From Treponema sp. (lineage in GTDB: Bacteria; Spirochaetota; Spirochaetia; Treponematales; Breznakiellaceae), in assembly GCA_031267115.1 (NCBI GenBank), contig JAIRZS010000038.1, positions 1 through 8,498 of the forward strand: 8,498 nt of DNA. The letters are read 5' to 3'. This document shows positions 1 to 5,443 of this stretch, piece after piece. Numbering within the stretch: the first letter of the stretch is position 1; every line of letters begins with the position of its first letter. The translations under genes and the position numbers were made by a program. The notes under the pieces were generated by a model that had not been told where the DNA came from, ran no database searches, and worked only from the letters and a program-made list of their open reading frames with translations.

Positions 1-108
1 TCCGATTGTTACCCTGTAAAACAGACGTTTGAATGGTTCATTTCTACTGAACGCAGGGTAGCATTTCTACTGAACGCAAATAGGGCTCATTTCTACTGAA
101 CGGCGACA
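1..108. mobile_element. Probable end of an IS21-type insertion sequence (partial)
   Basis: This stretch holds three spaced direct copies of a 15-bp repeat and finishes with gcgaca at 103-108, directly before sequence that reads as an IS30-type transposase C-terminus. Family knowledge: IS21-family elements carry several copies of a terminal repeat near each end and have 5'-TG...CA-3' tips, and the CA at 107-108 fits that. No IstA or IstB coding sequence can be recognised in the 38 bases left of the first repeat, so only the tip of the element is inside the window. The family assignment is inferred from repeat architecture alone; another repeat-ended element is possible. Confidence 0.4.
39..102 (+). 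repeat. Three direct copies of a 15-bp repeat
   Basis: The 15-mer catttctactgaacg occurs exactly at 39-53, 62-76 and 88-102, separated by 8 and 11 bases of unrelated sequence. The first two copies are followed by c, the third by g. Repeat and spacer lengths do not fit a CRISPR array. The arrangement resembles transposase-binding multiple terminal repeats at the edge of an insertion sequence. The repeats are seen directly; their role is inferred. Confidence 0.85.
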
Positions 109-208
109 CCTTACCCAAAAACAGCTTGACAAAATTGTTGCTAAAATCAATAATCGGCCTCGCAAGGTTTTAGGCTACCTGACTCCTTACGAAGCTTTTT
201 TGTCTTAA
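107..208 (+). pseudogene. IS30-family transposase, C-terminal remnant
   Basis: An open frame ending in TAA at 206-208 encodes about 33 residues, including KINNRPRKVLGYLTPYEAF. This closely matches the conserved end of the DDE integrase core of IS30-family transposases (NNRPRK-LGY-TP-E-F). No start codon or catalytic DDE region lies upstream, because the frame runs into the 15-bp repeat block at about position 108. The gene therefore seems to have been cut by insertion of another element. Just after the stop, 209-235 (ttcacatttc, an A-tract, then ttccgcg) resembles the right terminal inverted repeat typical of IS30 elements, but the left end is not in view. It is a non-functional remnant. Confidence 0.7.
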
Positions 209-313
209 AATTCACATTTCAAAAAAAATTCCGCGTTATAAAAAAGTACCAGGCGCTGTTTTTCAAGATAAAAATTTATCCGGAAATTTGGCGTATGGCA
301 TTTTTGCGTTTAC
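209..313. other. AT-rich gap: candidate IS30 right end and weak minus-strand terminator
   Basis: No gene is visible here. Its left part (209-235) may be the right inverted repeat of the IS30 remnant. Around 270-290 two copies of aaattt flank atccgg. Read on the minus strand this is a 6-bp all-AT stem followed by a short T-run, which would be a weak terminator for the Rpn-type gene ending at 314. Base composition is clearly more AT-rich than the genes to the right, consistent with IS debris. Confidence 0.3.
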
Positions 314-622
314 TCACAGTTTTGCTATGTCTTCGATGGAAAGCCCGGTTCCCTGGGCTATTTGCTCAACCGGTATGCCGAGTTGCTTGAAATTCCGGGC
401 GATTTCCCGTTTTGCCTGCACGACCTTGCTCTGGGTGTCTACCACGTACTTCCACTCGCTCATCAGCCGCGCCCGCTCCGCCTCGTCTTTGCTTATCCTT
501 ATCAATACTTCGCTCGCCATCGCTATGCCCTCTTCGGTCGCTATTACCTCGTTGACCTTCTGCCGCTTGTTCCGGTCCGTCAAATACCGGAAATATACCG
601 CCCACTGCTCCGCCGCCGTCAT
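314..622 (-). CDS. Rpn-type nuclease/transposase, C-terminal fragment
   Basis: This 102-residue frame starts at an ATG that overlaps the stop of the upstream fragment (ATGA, 619-622). It begins MTAAEQWAVYFRYLTD, which in Rpn/PDDEXK_2 family proteins is normally the middle of one polypeptide after the nuclease core. It goes on through a charged helical segment and ends in a small helix-turn-helix-like tail (IARNFKQLGIPVEQIAQGTGLSIEDIAKL at residues 74-102, key residues G81 and T91). The only purine-rich sequence before the ATG touches it with no spacing, which makes independent translation doubtful. I read it as the 3' half of a frameshifted gene. Reinitiation from the overlapping stop could still make it as a separate protein. 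Confidence 0.6.
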   Translation of the reverse strand: MTAAEQWAVYFRYLTDRNKRQKVNEVIATEEGIAMASEVLIRISKDEAERARLMSEWKYVVDTQSKVVQAKREIARNFKQLGIPVEQIAQGTGLSIEDIAKL

Positions 623-1161
623 CTCCCCGCGGGCTTCCCTACAGAGCTTTCCGCCTTCGCCAGCTCCACCGTCATGATCCGGCTCCGGCCCCCCAGCGAT
701 ACGCCACGCTCCGGGTCGTAGTACTCAAAGCTGTGGAGCAGGCACCCGTCCTCCACAAAACGCCCCTTCGCCAAAATCGCTATCTGGTAGGCCGCCTTCA
801 GGTCGTCGTAGGTCTTCTCGCCTCCCCGGATGTCCTGGCCGGTGAACAGCTTCCCCGCCAGAAACTCCAGCCGGACCAGCTCGAAGGCATCGGGGTTCAA
901 GGACATTTCGATGTTGACTAGCTCGCCGTCCCCGGCTTTGCAGGATATGTCGAAGCGGATCTGGCGGTCCCTGAGGCTGTCTACCGGGGGTTCGTTGGCG
1001 GTTATAGAGAGGACCGCCAGGGGGCGGCCGGTGATGGCGGAGACGAGCCGGGAAAGAGCGGTGCGGGATTCGGGGGTGTTCCGGGTAAAGACGGCCTTGA
1101 AAACATTGTCATAGCAGATATCGACAGGGTCGTCGGCATCGTCCAGGTACACGGCGTTCAT
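619..1161 (-). CDS. Rpn-family PD-(D/E)XK nuclease/putative transposase, N-terminal fragment
   Basis: This 180-residue frame carries the PD-(D/E)XK core of the Rpn (recombination-promoting nuclease, PDDEXK_2) family. It opens with CYDNVFKAVF (residues 16-25), followed by the core RFDISCKAGDGELVNIEM, in which D71 and E85 are the expected metal-binding acids. The family usually has E-x-Q at the second position, but here it reads E85-M86-S87. The segment LEFLAGKLFTGQD and the closing GGRSRIMTVELAKAE are also typical. The frame then stops early at 619-621. The start is supported by GAGGAG (1167-1172) five bases upstream and a good promoter. Adding one G to the G-tract at 625-628 would join it to the 314-622 frame as a protein of about 282 residues, the usual family length. 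Activity is doubtful. Confidence 0.75.
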   Translation of the reverse strand: MNAVYLDDADDPVDICYDNVFKAVFTRNTPESRTALSRLVSAITGRPLAVLSITANEPPVDSLRDRQIRFDISCKAGDGELVNIEMSLNPDAFELVRLEFLAGKLFTGQDIRGGEKTYDDLKAAYQIAILAKGRFVEDGCLLHSFEYYDPERGVSLGGRSRIMTVELAKAESSVGKPAGR

Positions 1162-1179
1162 GGGGACTCCTCATATTTG

Positions 1180-1208
1180 AGTATACTCCCGCCGTCTTTC
1201 CCGGTCAA
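1180..1208 (-). promoter_or_regulatory. Sigma70-type promoter of the Rpn-type gene, with palindromic -10
   Basis: On the minus strand TTGACC (1208-1203) and TATACT (1185-1180) are separated by exactly 17 bases, five of six matches to each consensus box. Transcription would start near 1173, so the ribosome binding site GAGGAG (1172-1167) would sit at the very 5' end of the message. The -10 lies inside a perfect 10-bp palindrome, GAGTATACTC (1179-1188), which could be an operator. The same palindrome also offers a TATACT on the plus strand, without a partner -35 that I can see. Confidence 0.6.
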
Positions 1209-1362
1209 CGCGCCCCTTAAACGGCGCATGGTACCCCGGCGTTCCCCGGTACCGGGCATTATACGGAGATTTTACCGCAAAGTCGAAAAAGTCGAAGAAG
1301 GGAAAGAAGTTGAATAGCGGGGAACAGCGGAAACAGCGGCATCCATGCCGCAGCCCCTGTGT
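1209..1362. other. Intergenic stretch with small repeats and hairpins, no gene
   Basis: No coding region is supported here. It contains a 12-bp palindrome CCCGGTACCGGG (1245-1256), a perfect 9-bp tandem pair aaagtcgaa (1279-1287 and 1288-1296), and three agcgg units at 1316, 1326 and 1335. It also has a 7-bp inverted repeat gcggcat/atgccgc (1336-1342 and 1345-1351), followed by a GT/T-rich run to about 1372. That last structure resembles a plus-strand terminator, but no plus-strand gene precedes it. It may shield the next gene from read-through out of the insertion elements. Confidence 0.35.
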
Positions 1363-1391
1363 TTGTGTTTTTCGGACGATCGGCGCATAAT
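1363..1391 (+). promoter_or_regulatory. Possible promoter for the shikimate-kinase-like gene
   Basis: CATAAT (1386-1391) matches the -10 consensus at five of six bases. TTGTGT (1363-1368) lies 17 bases upstream and keeps the TTG of a -35 box. The start point would be near 1398, giving a leader of roughly 27 bases before the ATG at 1425. This is a moderate match found by eye. Confidence 0.4.
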
Positions 1392-1413
1392 GAATAAGAA
1401 GAAGTCGTTAAAT

Positions 1414-1418
1414 GGAGG
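1414..1418 (+). promoter_or_regulatory. Ribosome binding site that decides the start at 1425
   Basis: GGAGG (1414-1418) directly abuts an in-frame ATG at 1419 but lies six bases before a second in-frame ATG at 1425. Normal Shine-Dalgarno spacing favours the second ATG, so the longer reading is probably two codons too long. Confidence 0.7.
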
Positions 1419-1424
1419 ATGGTA

Positions 1425-1970
1425 ATGTCCGATGCGGAGTACCCAAAACGGGGAAATAATTATGTTCTGATCGGTCTGCCGGGCTGTGGAAAATCCACCC
1501 TCGGGCAGAGGGCGGCGGAGGAATTGGGTCTTGATTTCTATGATACCGATAAGCTCATCGTGGAAGCCCTGGGCGGTTCCGTATCGTTCTTAACGCTTTT
1601 GAACGGCTACAGCGCCAAAGAGACGCAGTTGCTTGGGAAATTGTCGGACACTGCGGAACGGTCCGTGATAGCAACCGGCGGAAGTGTATTATCCTTCGAT
1701 TACAATATCCTCCTTCTCAAACTTTTGGGGCATATACTCTTTATTGACCGTGATCCGGAAATACTGTCGGCGTCCGGCAAAAGCCGTTATTTCATGAAGA
1801 TCAATGACGAGGAACCGGTCAACTTGAATACCCTGAATGTAAAAAGCCACATGGATCTGCAATACGCCGATATTGCCGATATAACGGTCGAAAACCACGG
1901 CGATGAAGACGAAGGACTTGCCAACTTAATTTCGGCGATCAAAGGCATGGAAGGCAGGGCGCAACGTTGA
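1425..1970 (+). CDS. Shikimate-kinase-like P-loop protein (divergent)
   Basis: Shikimate kinase phosphorylates shikimate with ATP in aromatic amino acid synthesis. This 181-residue cytoplasmic protein has the family length and layout: strand plus Walker A GLPGCGKST (17-25), the D-T-D motif (40-42), and an ATGG motif (83-86). A hydrophobic strand ends in FIDRDPE (106-112), and YADIADITVE (147-156) matches the usual C-terminal Y-x-x-x-AD-TV. Several substrate-site residues differ. The GGG motif is G85-G86-S87, the usual arginine after the second helix seems to be K65, and the arginine before D-P-x-Y appears to be M143. The LID region (SRYFM, 120-124) lacks the common RPLL. ATP binding looks intact; shikimate binding is uncertain. 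It could be a weakly active AroK or a relative with another substrate. Stem-loops follow the gene, so it is probably transcribed alone. Confidence 0.65.
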   Translation: MSDAEYPKRGNNYVLIGLPGCGKSTLGQRAAEELGLDFYDTDKLIVEALGGSVSFLTLLNGYSAKETQLLGKLSDTAERSVIATGGSVLSFDYNILLLKLLGHILFIDRDPEILSASGKSRYFMKINDEEPVNLNTLNVKSHMDLQYADIADITVENHGDEDEGLANLISAIKGMEGRAQR

Positions 1971-2015
1971 AATACGCCGCAGCGCAATGACGGCACGCGC
2001 AAGGGATTGGAGATC

Positions 2016-2040
2016 CTTTTGACGCCGGAGGCGGCAAAAG
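2016..2040 (+). terminator. Stem-loop after the shikimate-kinase-like gene
   Basis: The arms 2016-2026 and 2030-2040 form an 11-bp stem with one A-G mismatch and a gga loop (cttttgacgcc / ggcggcaaaag). A T-tract is missing after it, so it is a possible but non-classical terminator, or an RNA 3'-end stabiliser for the gene ending at 1970. Confidence 0.35.
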
Positions 2041-2059
2041 ATACAAGCGGAAAGCCCGG

Positions 2060-2082
2060 TTTCCGGCGCGGGGCGCCGGAAA
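2060..2082 (+). terminator. Perfect 10-bp GC-rich stem-loop upstream of hprK
   Basis: TTTCCGGCGC (2060-2069), loop GGG, and GCGCCGGAAA (2073-2082) pair perfectly. The sequence after it (tgcgcccg) has no T-run, so intrinsic termination would be weak. It lies upstream of the proposed hprK promoter and probably marks the transcript boundary between the upstream gene and hprK. Confidence 0.4.
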
Positions 2083-2112
2083 TGCGCCCGTATTCATAGG
2101 GCTGCCGACTCA

Positions 2113-2142
2113 TTGCAAGCTTAGCCTGCTTCGGATTATGAT
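2113..2142 (+). promoter_or_regulatory. Proposed hprK promoter, predicted to give a leaderless mRNA
   Basis: TTGCAA (2113-2118) and TATGAT (2137-2142) are 18 bases apart, matching consensus at four and five of six positions. The expected start point, about seven bases after the -10, coincides with the ATG at 2149. No ribosome binding site at normal spacing is present in front of that ATG, which agrees with leaderless translation. Confidence 0.45.
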
Positions 2143-2148
2143 AAAAGC

Positions 2149-3138
2149 ATGGCCGAAAAGCAGTTTACGGTGCTGGACCTTGTTGATATTGATCTCAAAG
2201 AACACAATTCCCTCAATTTGCGCTGTATCGGCGGGCGGAAGGGGCTTAACAAGGTGATCAGTATACCGGATCTGAACCGTCCGGGGCTGGCTTTGATGGG
2301 TTTCTACGAGTCGTTCGGGTCCGAGCGGGTGCAGGTTTTCGGCCGGGGCGAGGTTGCCTGTCTTGCTATGCTGGCTAAAGAGGGGAAAATGAACAATATC
2401 CGGAAGATGTTCGAGTACCCTATCCCCTGCTGCATCTTTACCCACAATCTGGGCCCGGACCGGGAATTTTCCGCCCTGGCGGAAGAGGTCCAGTGCCCTG
2501 TGCTCCAGACCGAGCTGGGGACTTCCGCTTTGTCTTCCCGGCTCCTGCGTATTCTGCTGGATATTTTCGCGCCCAAAAAGAGTATCCACGGGGTCCTGGT
2601 GGAAGTGTTCGGCCTGGGCATCCTGATCCTGGGGGATTCGGGGGTGGGGAAGAGCGAGGCGGCGCTGGAGCTTATCGAGCGGGGCCACCGGCTTGTGGCG
2701 GACGATGTGGTGGAGATCCACAATGTGTCGGGGAATATTCTGCTGGGCGCCGGGGCGAACAAGATTATCGGGCACCACATGGAGATCCGGGGGCTGGGGA
2801 TTATCAATGTTACGCATCTTTTTGGCGTGGGCGCGATCCGGGACCGGAAGCAGATACAGCTTGTGGTGACGCTTGAGGAATGGGATTCCAAAAAGAACTA
2901 CGACCGGCTGGGGACCGACGACCAGGTGATGGAAATTCTGGGGGTAAGCATCCCCCGGCTGGATATTCCGGTAAAGCCGGGCCGGAATATCCCTATTATT
3001 ATCGAAGTGGCGGCCATGAACGAAAGGCTTAAGAAAATGGGCTATAATTCGGCCAGGGAATTTAACCAGAATATTCTGAAGTGGATTGAAAGCGATACGG
3101 CCCGCTCGGTGTACTTTGGGCAGAATGATATTATTTAG
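2149..3138 (+). CDS. hprK: HPr kinase/phosphorylase
   Basis: This bifunctional enzyme phosphorylates HPr on Ser46 using ATP or pyrophosphate and removes the phosphate by phosphorolysis, reporting carbon status in the cytoplasm. The 329-residue protein has the N-terminal HprK domain (residues 7-135, with DLNRPGLAL at 41-49) and the catalytic domain. Key residues are visible: H147 in SIHGVLV, Walker A GDSGVGKS (162-169), H180, and ADDVVEI with D185 and D186. The HprK signature EIRGLGIINV (212-221) follows, then the C-terminal segment IPVKPGRNIPIIIEVAAMN. Length and motifs are normal for the family. The start is chosen by family alignment, because no clear Shine-Dalgarno precedes it. The next gene, 67 bases on, encodes its substrate HPr. 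Confidence 0.95.
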   Translation: MAEKQFTVLDLVDIDLKEHNSLNLRCIGGRKGLNKVISIPDLNRPGLALMGFYESFGSERVQVFGRGEVACLAMLAKEGKMNNIRKMFEYPIPCCIFTHNLGPDREFSALAEEVQCPVLQTELGTSALSSRLLRILLDIFAPKKSIHGVLVEVFGLGILILGDSGVGKSEAALELIERGHRLVADDVVEIHNVSGNILLGAGANKIIGHHMEIRGLGIINVTHLFGVGAIRDRKQIQLVVTLEEWDSKKNYDRLGTDDQVMEILGVSIPRLDIPVKPGRNIPIIIEVAAMNERLKKMGYNSAREFNQNILKWIESDTARSVYFGQNDII

Positions 3139-3205
3139 AAGAAGATAAGAGAAACGCCCTATTATTGAGGTGTCCGGGCGAATTTGGACAGGGATAAAGT
3201 TAAAT

Positions 3206-3472
3206 ATGATAGAAAAAATGGCTGTCATAAAAAACCGGGCGGGGATTCACGCCAGGCCTTCCGCGCTTTTGGTGCAGACGGTAAAGGATTTTGACTGTTC
3301 GGTTTATATCGAAAAAGACGGCGACCGGATCAACGGCAAATCTATTATGGGGGTGCTTACTATGGGGGCGTCCTACGGCACGGAGTTAAAACTGATTACC
3401 GAAGGCAAGGACGAGGAAAAAGCTATGGAAGCTCTGGTAAAACTGTTCGAATCCGGCTTTGAGGAAGATTGA
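3206..3472 (+). CDS. ptsH: Phosphocarrier protein HPr
   Basis: HPr is the small phosphocarrier of the PTS. Here it is 88 residues, the standard length. His15 in GIHARPSA (13-20) is the phosphoenolpyruvate/EI-dependent site. Ser46 in NGKSIMGVLTMG (43-54) is the site acted on by HprK, and both fall at the canonical numbers when translation starts at ATG 3206. A GTG at 3170 would add 12 residues with no family support, and ATG 3218 would cut into the first strand. A gggat about 12 bases upstream of 3206 is a weak ribosome binding site. No EI or sugar permease gene is in the window, so transport and purely regulatory roles cannot be told apart here. Confidence 0.95.
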   Translation: MIEKMAVIKNRAGIHARPSALLVQTVKDFDCSVYIEKDGDRINGKSIMGVLTMGASYGTELKLITEGKDEEKAMEALVKLFESGFEED

Positions 3473-3504
3473 AGAAGATTGAAGAGGGATTGAGGATCGG
3501 CGGC

Positions 3505-3547
3505 CCTTGCGGAACGCGGCCCTGCAAGGCGAGGGCCCCCCGCAAGG
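3505..3547 (+). promoter_or_regulatory. Structured RNA leader with competing hairpins before the histidine kinase gene
   Basis: The outer arms CCTTGCGG (3505-3512) and CCGCAAGG (3540-3547) pair perfectly and enclose an inner 6-bp stem, GGCCCT (3518-3523) with AGGGCC (3532-3537). CCTTGC (3505-3510) can instead pair with GCAAGG at 3524-3529, so two mutually exclusive folds exist. AAGGAG (3553-3558) follows within six bases, although it is 16 bases from the ATG at 3575, further than usual. There is no T-run, so this looks more like a translation-level or RNA-processing element than a terminator. Confidence 0.4.
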
Positions 3548-3574
3548 ATATAAAGGAGAGCGTAAAAAAGATCG

Positions 3575-5443
3575 ATGAAAACCGTAAGGATTCATCAGAA
3601 GAATTTTTTTATCAATGTCCGGGGCTTGGTAATAATCTACCTGCTCCTCTGTATCCTGACCGTTCTTTTTTCCCGCATCTACTTTGTCGAAACCCTGGAA
3701 GGGGGCAGCACGCCGGGAATTCTGCCCTTTCTTGTTTTTCTGACCGTGCCACTGATTCTGTTCGCCTTCTTTGCTGTTTCGGTGGAGAATCTGATCCGGG
3801 ATCTGATTGCCCGCAGGATCGGGAGCAAATTCCAGATACGGCTTCTGGCCTACTTTATTGTGGTGGTGGTTTTCGCGGCTGTGCCGGTAACGGTGATCAC
3901 TACCCAGGCATCCTACGAGATGGTCCGCTTCTGGCGTTCGATTCACCCGGAAGAGATTCTGGACGATATACAGCAGCTTGCCCTTAACAACTACGATCTG
4001 CAGTCGGACCGCTGCGAGGCCCTGGTGGAAAATTTCTACGATAGTATTGACGCCCTGATGCGGGCCGCGGAAAACGTGCCGGACGGGACGGACTGGCGGG
4101 AGGAGCTTTTGTCCGGCATCCACCGCCATATTGACGAAGCGGGCCTGGCGGGAATTGCGGAGGAATTTGCCGCGGTCCAGGATTTCTGGCTGCTCCCGTC
4201 CGGAAAGTGGCAGAACGCGACTTTCGCGGGGGACACGGACCTGGAACTCCTTGAGCCGCCGGGTTTTCAAAGCGGTTTCGCGCCCCGGGAAATCAGCCGC
4301 GACCCGGACATTATCAGATACGTGCTTATGCCTAACCGGGAGGAGGGCGAATACTTTGAAGATTTTATCCGGGTAGTAAGCTATAAGCTGGGCGAGGGCT
4401 TTGACGATACCATTGCCTCGATCAATGCAAAAAAATCCCGCTTTGACGCGATCGGCGGCATTACGGCCAACCTGTGGCCGCTTTTGATCTTCTACTACGG
4501 GATGTTTTTCTTCCCTACCCTGCTTATGACGATAATTATCGCCATCTCTTTTACCCGGCGCGTTGCCCAGCCCCTGGTGGAGCTTACCGAGGCGACCAGG
4601 CGGGTGGCGGCGGGGGATTTTTCCATACAGATACTGGCCCGGCCCGGCGACGAACTGGCAACCCTGATCAGCTCTTTTAACACCATGGTCCAGGATCTGC
4701 AAAGATCCCAGGACGCCCTGATGAAAACGGAGAAAGTCTCTCTCTGGCAGAGCGTGGCCCAGCAGTTCGCCCATGAGATAAAAAACCCCCTTACCCCGAT
4801 CCGGCTTTCCGCGGAGCGGGTGCTCAGGCGCTGGCGGAACGATCCGGGCCGTGTCGGGGAAATCCTGGAAAATTCCATGATGGGCATTGTCCAGGAAGTC
4901 GAGGGGCTTTCCGCCCTGCTCACCGAATTCCGCACCCTGTCCCGGCCCATAGAGCCTTCGCAAACATGGACGGTGCTTAAACCCGCCATAGAGGAATGCC
5001 TTGCCCCGTACCGGAATTCCTATCCCAATGTACGCTTCGATACTTCGCACATAGACCCCGGCGTTCAGATAAAAATGGACTCCAGGCACATCAACCAGGT
5101 ACTCAGCAACCTTGTCATAAACGCGGTTGATTCCATGGAACAGCGGGGTATCGTCGAAATACGGAGCGATTCGGTAAAGAAGCGGGAAAGCCGTTTTTGC
5201 AGGCTCAGTATCCAGGACAGCGGGAAGGGCATTCCGGCGGAAAACCGGGAGAAGGTTTTTACCCCGTATTTTACTACAAAGGAATCCGGAACGGGCCTGG
5301 GGCTTCCCATTGTGGAGCGGATCGTCAACGACCACGGGGGCAGTATCTGGTTCAACTCCGCGGGCGGGGCCGGCGCCACTTTTTTCATCGATTTCCCTCT
5401 GGACGAAATTCCGCAAGAGGTCCAAAATAAAGATGATGGATGA
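3575..5443 (+). CDS. ntrY: NtrY-like membrane sensor histidine kinase
   Basis: This 622-residue kinase has the NtrY topology. Three N-terminal membrane segments lie at about 15-34, 47-69 and 88-108. An extracytoplasmic sensing region of roughly 190 residues follows, then a fourth membrane segment at 301-326 and a HAMP linker (about 327-380). The HisKA helix has phosphoacceptor H400 in FAHEIKNPL. The ATPase domain shows the N box N512/N516, G1 DSGKGIP (548-554), FTPYFTTK (562-569) and G2 GTGLGLP (572-578). The extracytoplasmic region has no domain I recognise, so its signal is unknown. Its partner is the response regulator starting 11 bases before its stop. NtrY proteins are known for nitrogen or redox sensing in proteobacteria; that role is not shown here. 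ATG 3575 is the only start after an in-frame stop at 3563. Confidence 0.88.
   Translation: MKTVRIHQKNFFINVRGLVIIYLLLCILTVLFSRIYFVETLEGGSTPGILPFLVFLTVPLILFAFFAVSVENLIRDLIARRIGSKFQIRLLAYFIVVVVFAAVPVTVITTQASYEMVRFWRSIHPEEILDDIQQLALNNYDLQSDRCEALVENFYDSIDALMRAAENVPDGTDWREELLSGIHRHIDEAGLAGIAEEFAAVQDFWLLPSGKWQNATFAGDTDLELLEPPGFQSGFAPREISRDPDIIRYVLMPNREEGEYFEDFIRVVSYKLGEGFDDTIASINAKKSRFDAIGGITANLWPLLIFYYGMFFFPTLLMTIIIAISFTRRVAQPLVELTEATRRVAAGDFSIQILARPGDELATLISSFNTMVQDLQRSQDALMKTEKVSLWQSVAQQFAHEIKNPLTPIRLSAERVLRRWRNDPGRVGEILENSMMGIVQEVEGLSALLTEFRTLSRPIEPSQTWTVLKPAIEECLAPYRNSYPNVRFDTSHIDPGVQIKMDSRHINQVLSNLVINAVDSMEQRGIVEIRSDSVKKRESRFCRLSIQDSGKGIPAENREKVFTPYFTTKESGTGLGLPIVERIVNDHGGSIWFNSAGGAGATFFIDFPLDEIPQEVQNKDDG

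Noticed and set aside
39..102. Short CRISPR-like array
   Set aside because: The repeats are only 15 bp and spacers 8 and 11 bp, far from CRISPR dimensions, and no cas genes are present.
288..1114. Several plus-strand frames opposite the Rpn-type gene
   Set aside because: They are complements of the minus-strand nuclease gene, whose translation shows conserved family motifs and has a good promoter and ribosome binding site.
2098..2118. Sigma54 (-24/-12) promoter before hprK
   Set aside because: No GG and GC pair with the required 10-base spacing could be placed; the sigma70-type boxes fit better.
2110..3228. A 372-residue minus-strand open frame antisense to hprK
   Set aside because: No family resemblance, composition of a shadow frame, and full overlap with a confidently identified hprK.
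3469..3987. A plus-strand frame starting with TTG at the ptsH stop and running into ntrY
   Set aside because: Most of it lies inside ntrY in another frame, and the product has no recognisable features. The TTGA overlap is suggestive but the start is weak.
5310..5432. Longer N-terminus for the response regulator from ATG 5310
   Set aside because: The extra 41 residues lie wholly inside the kinase ATPase domain in another frame, and receiver domains begin close to the ILIIDDE segment.
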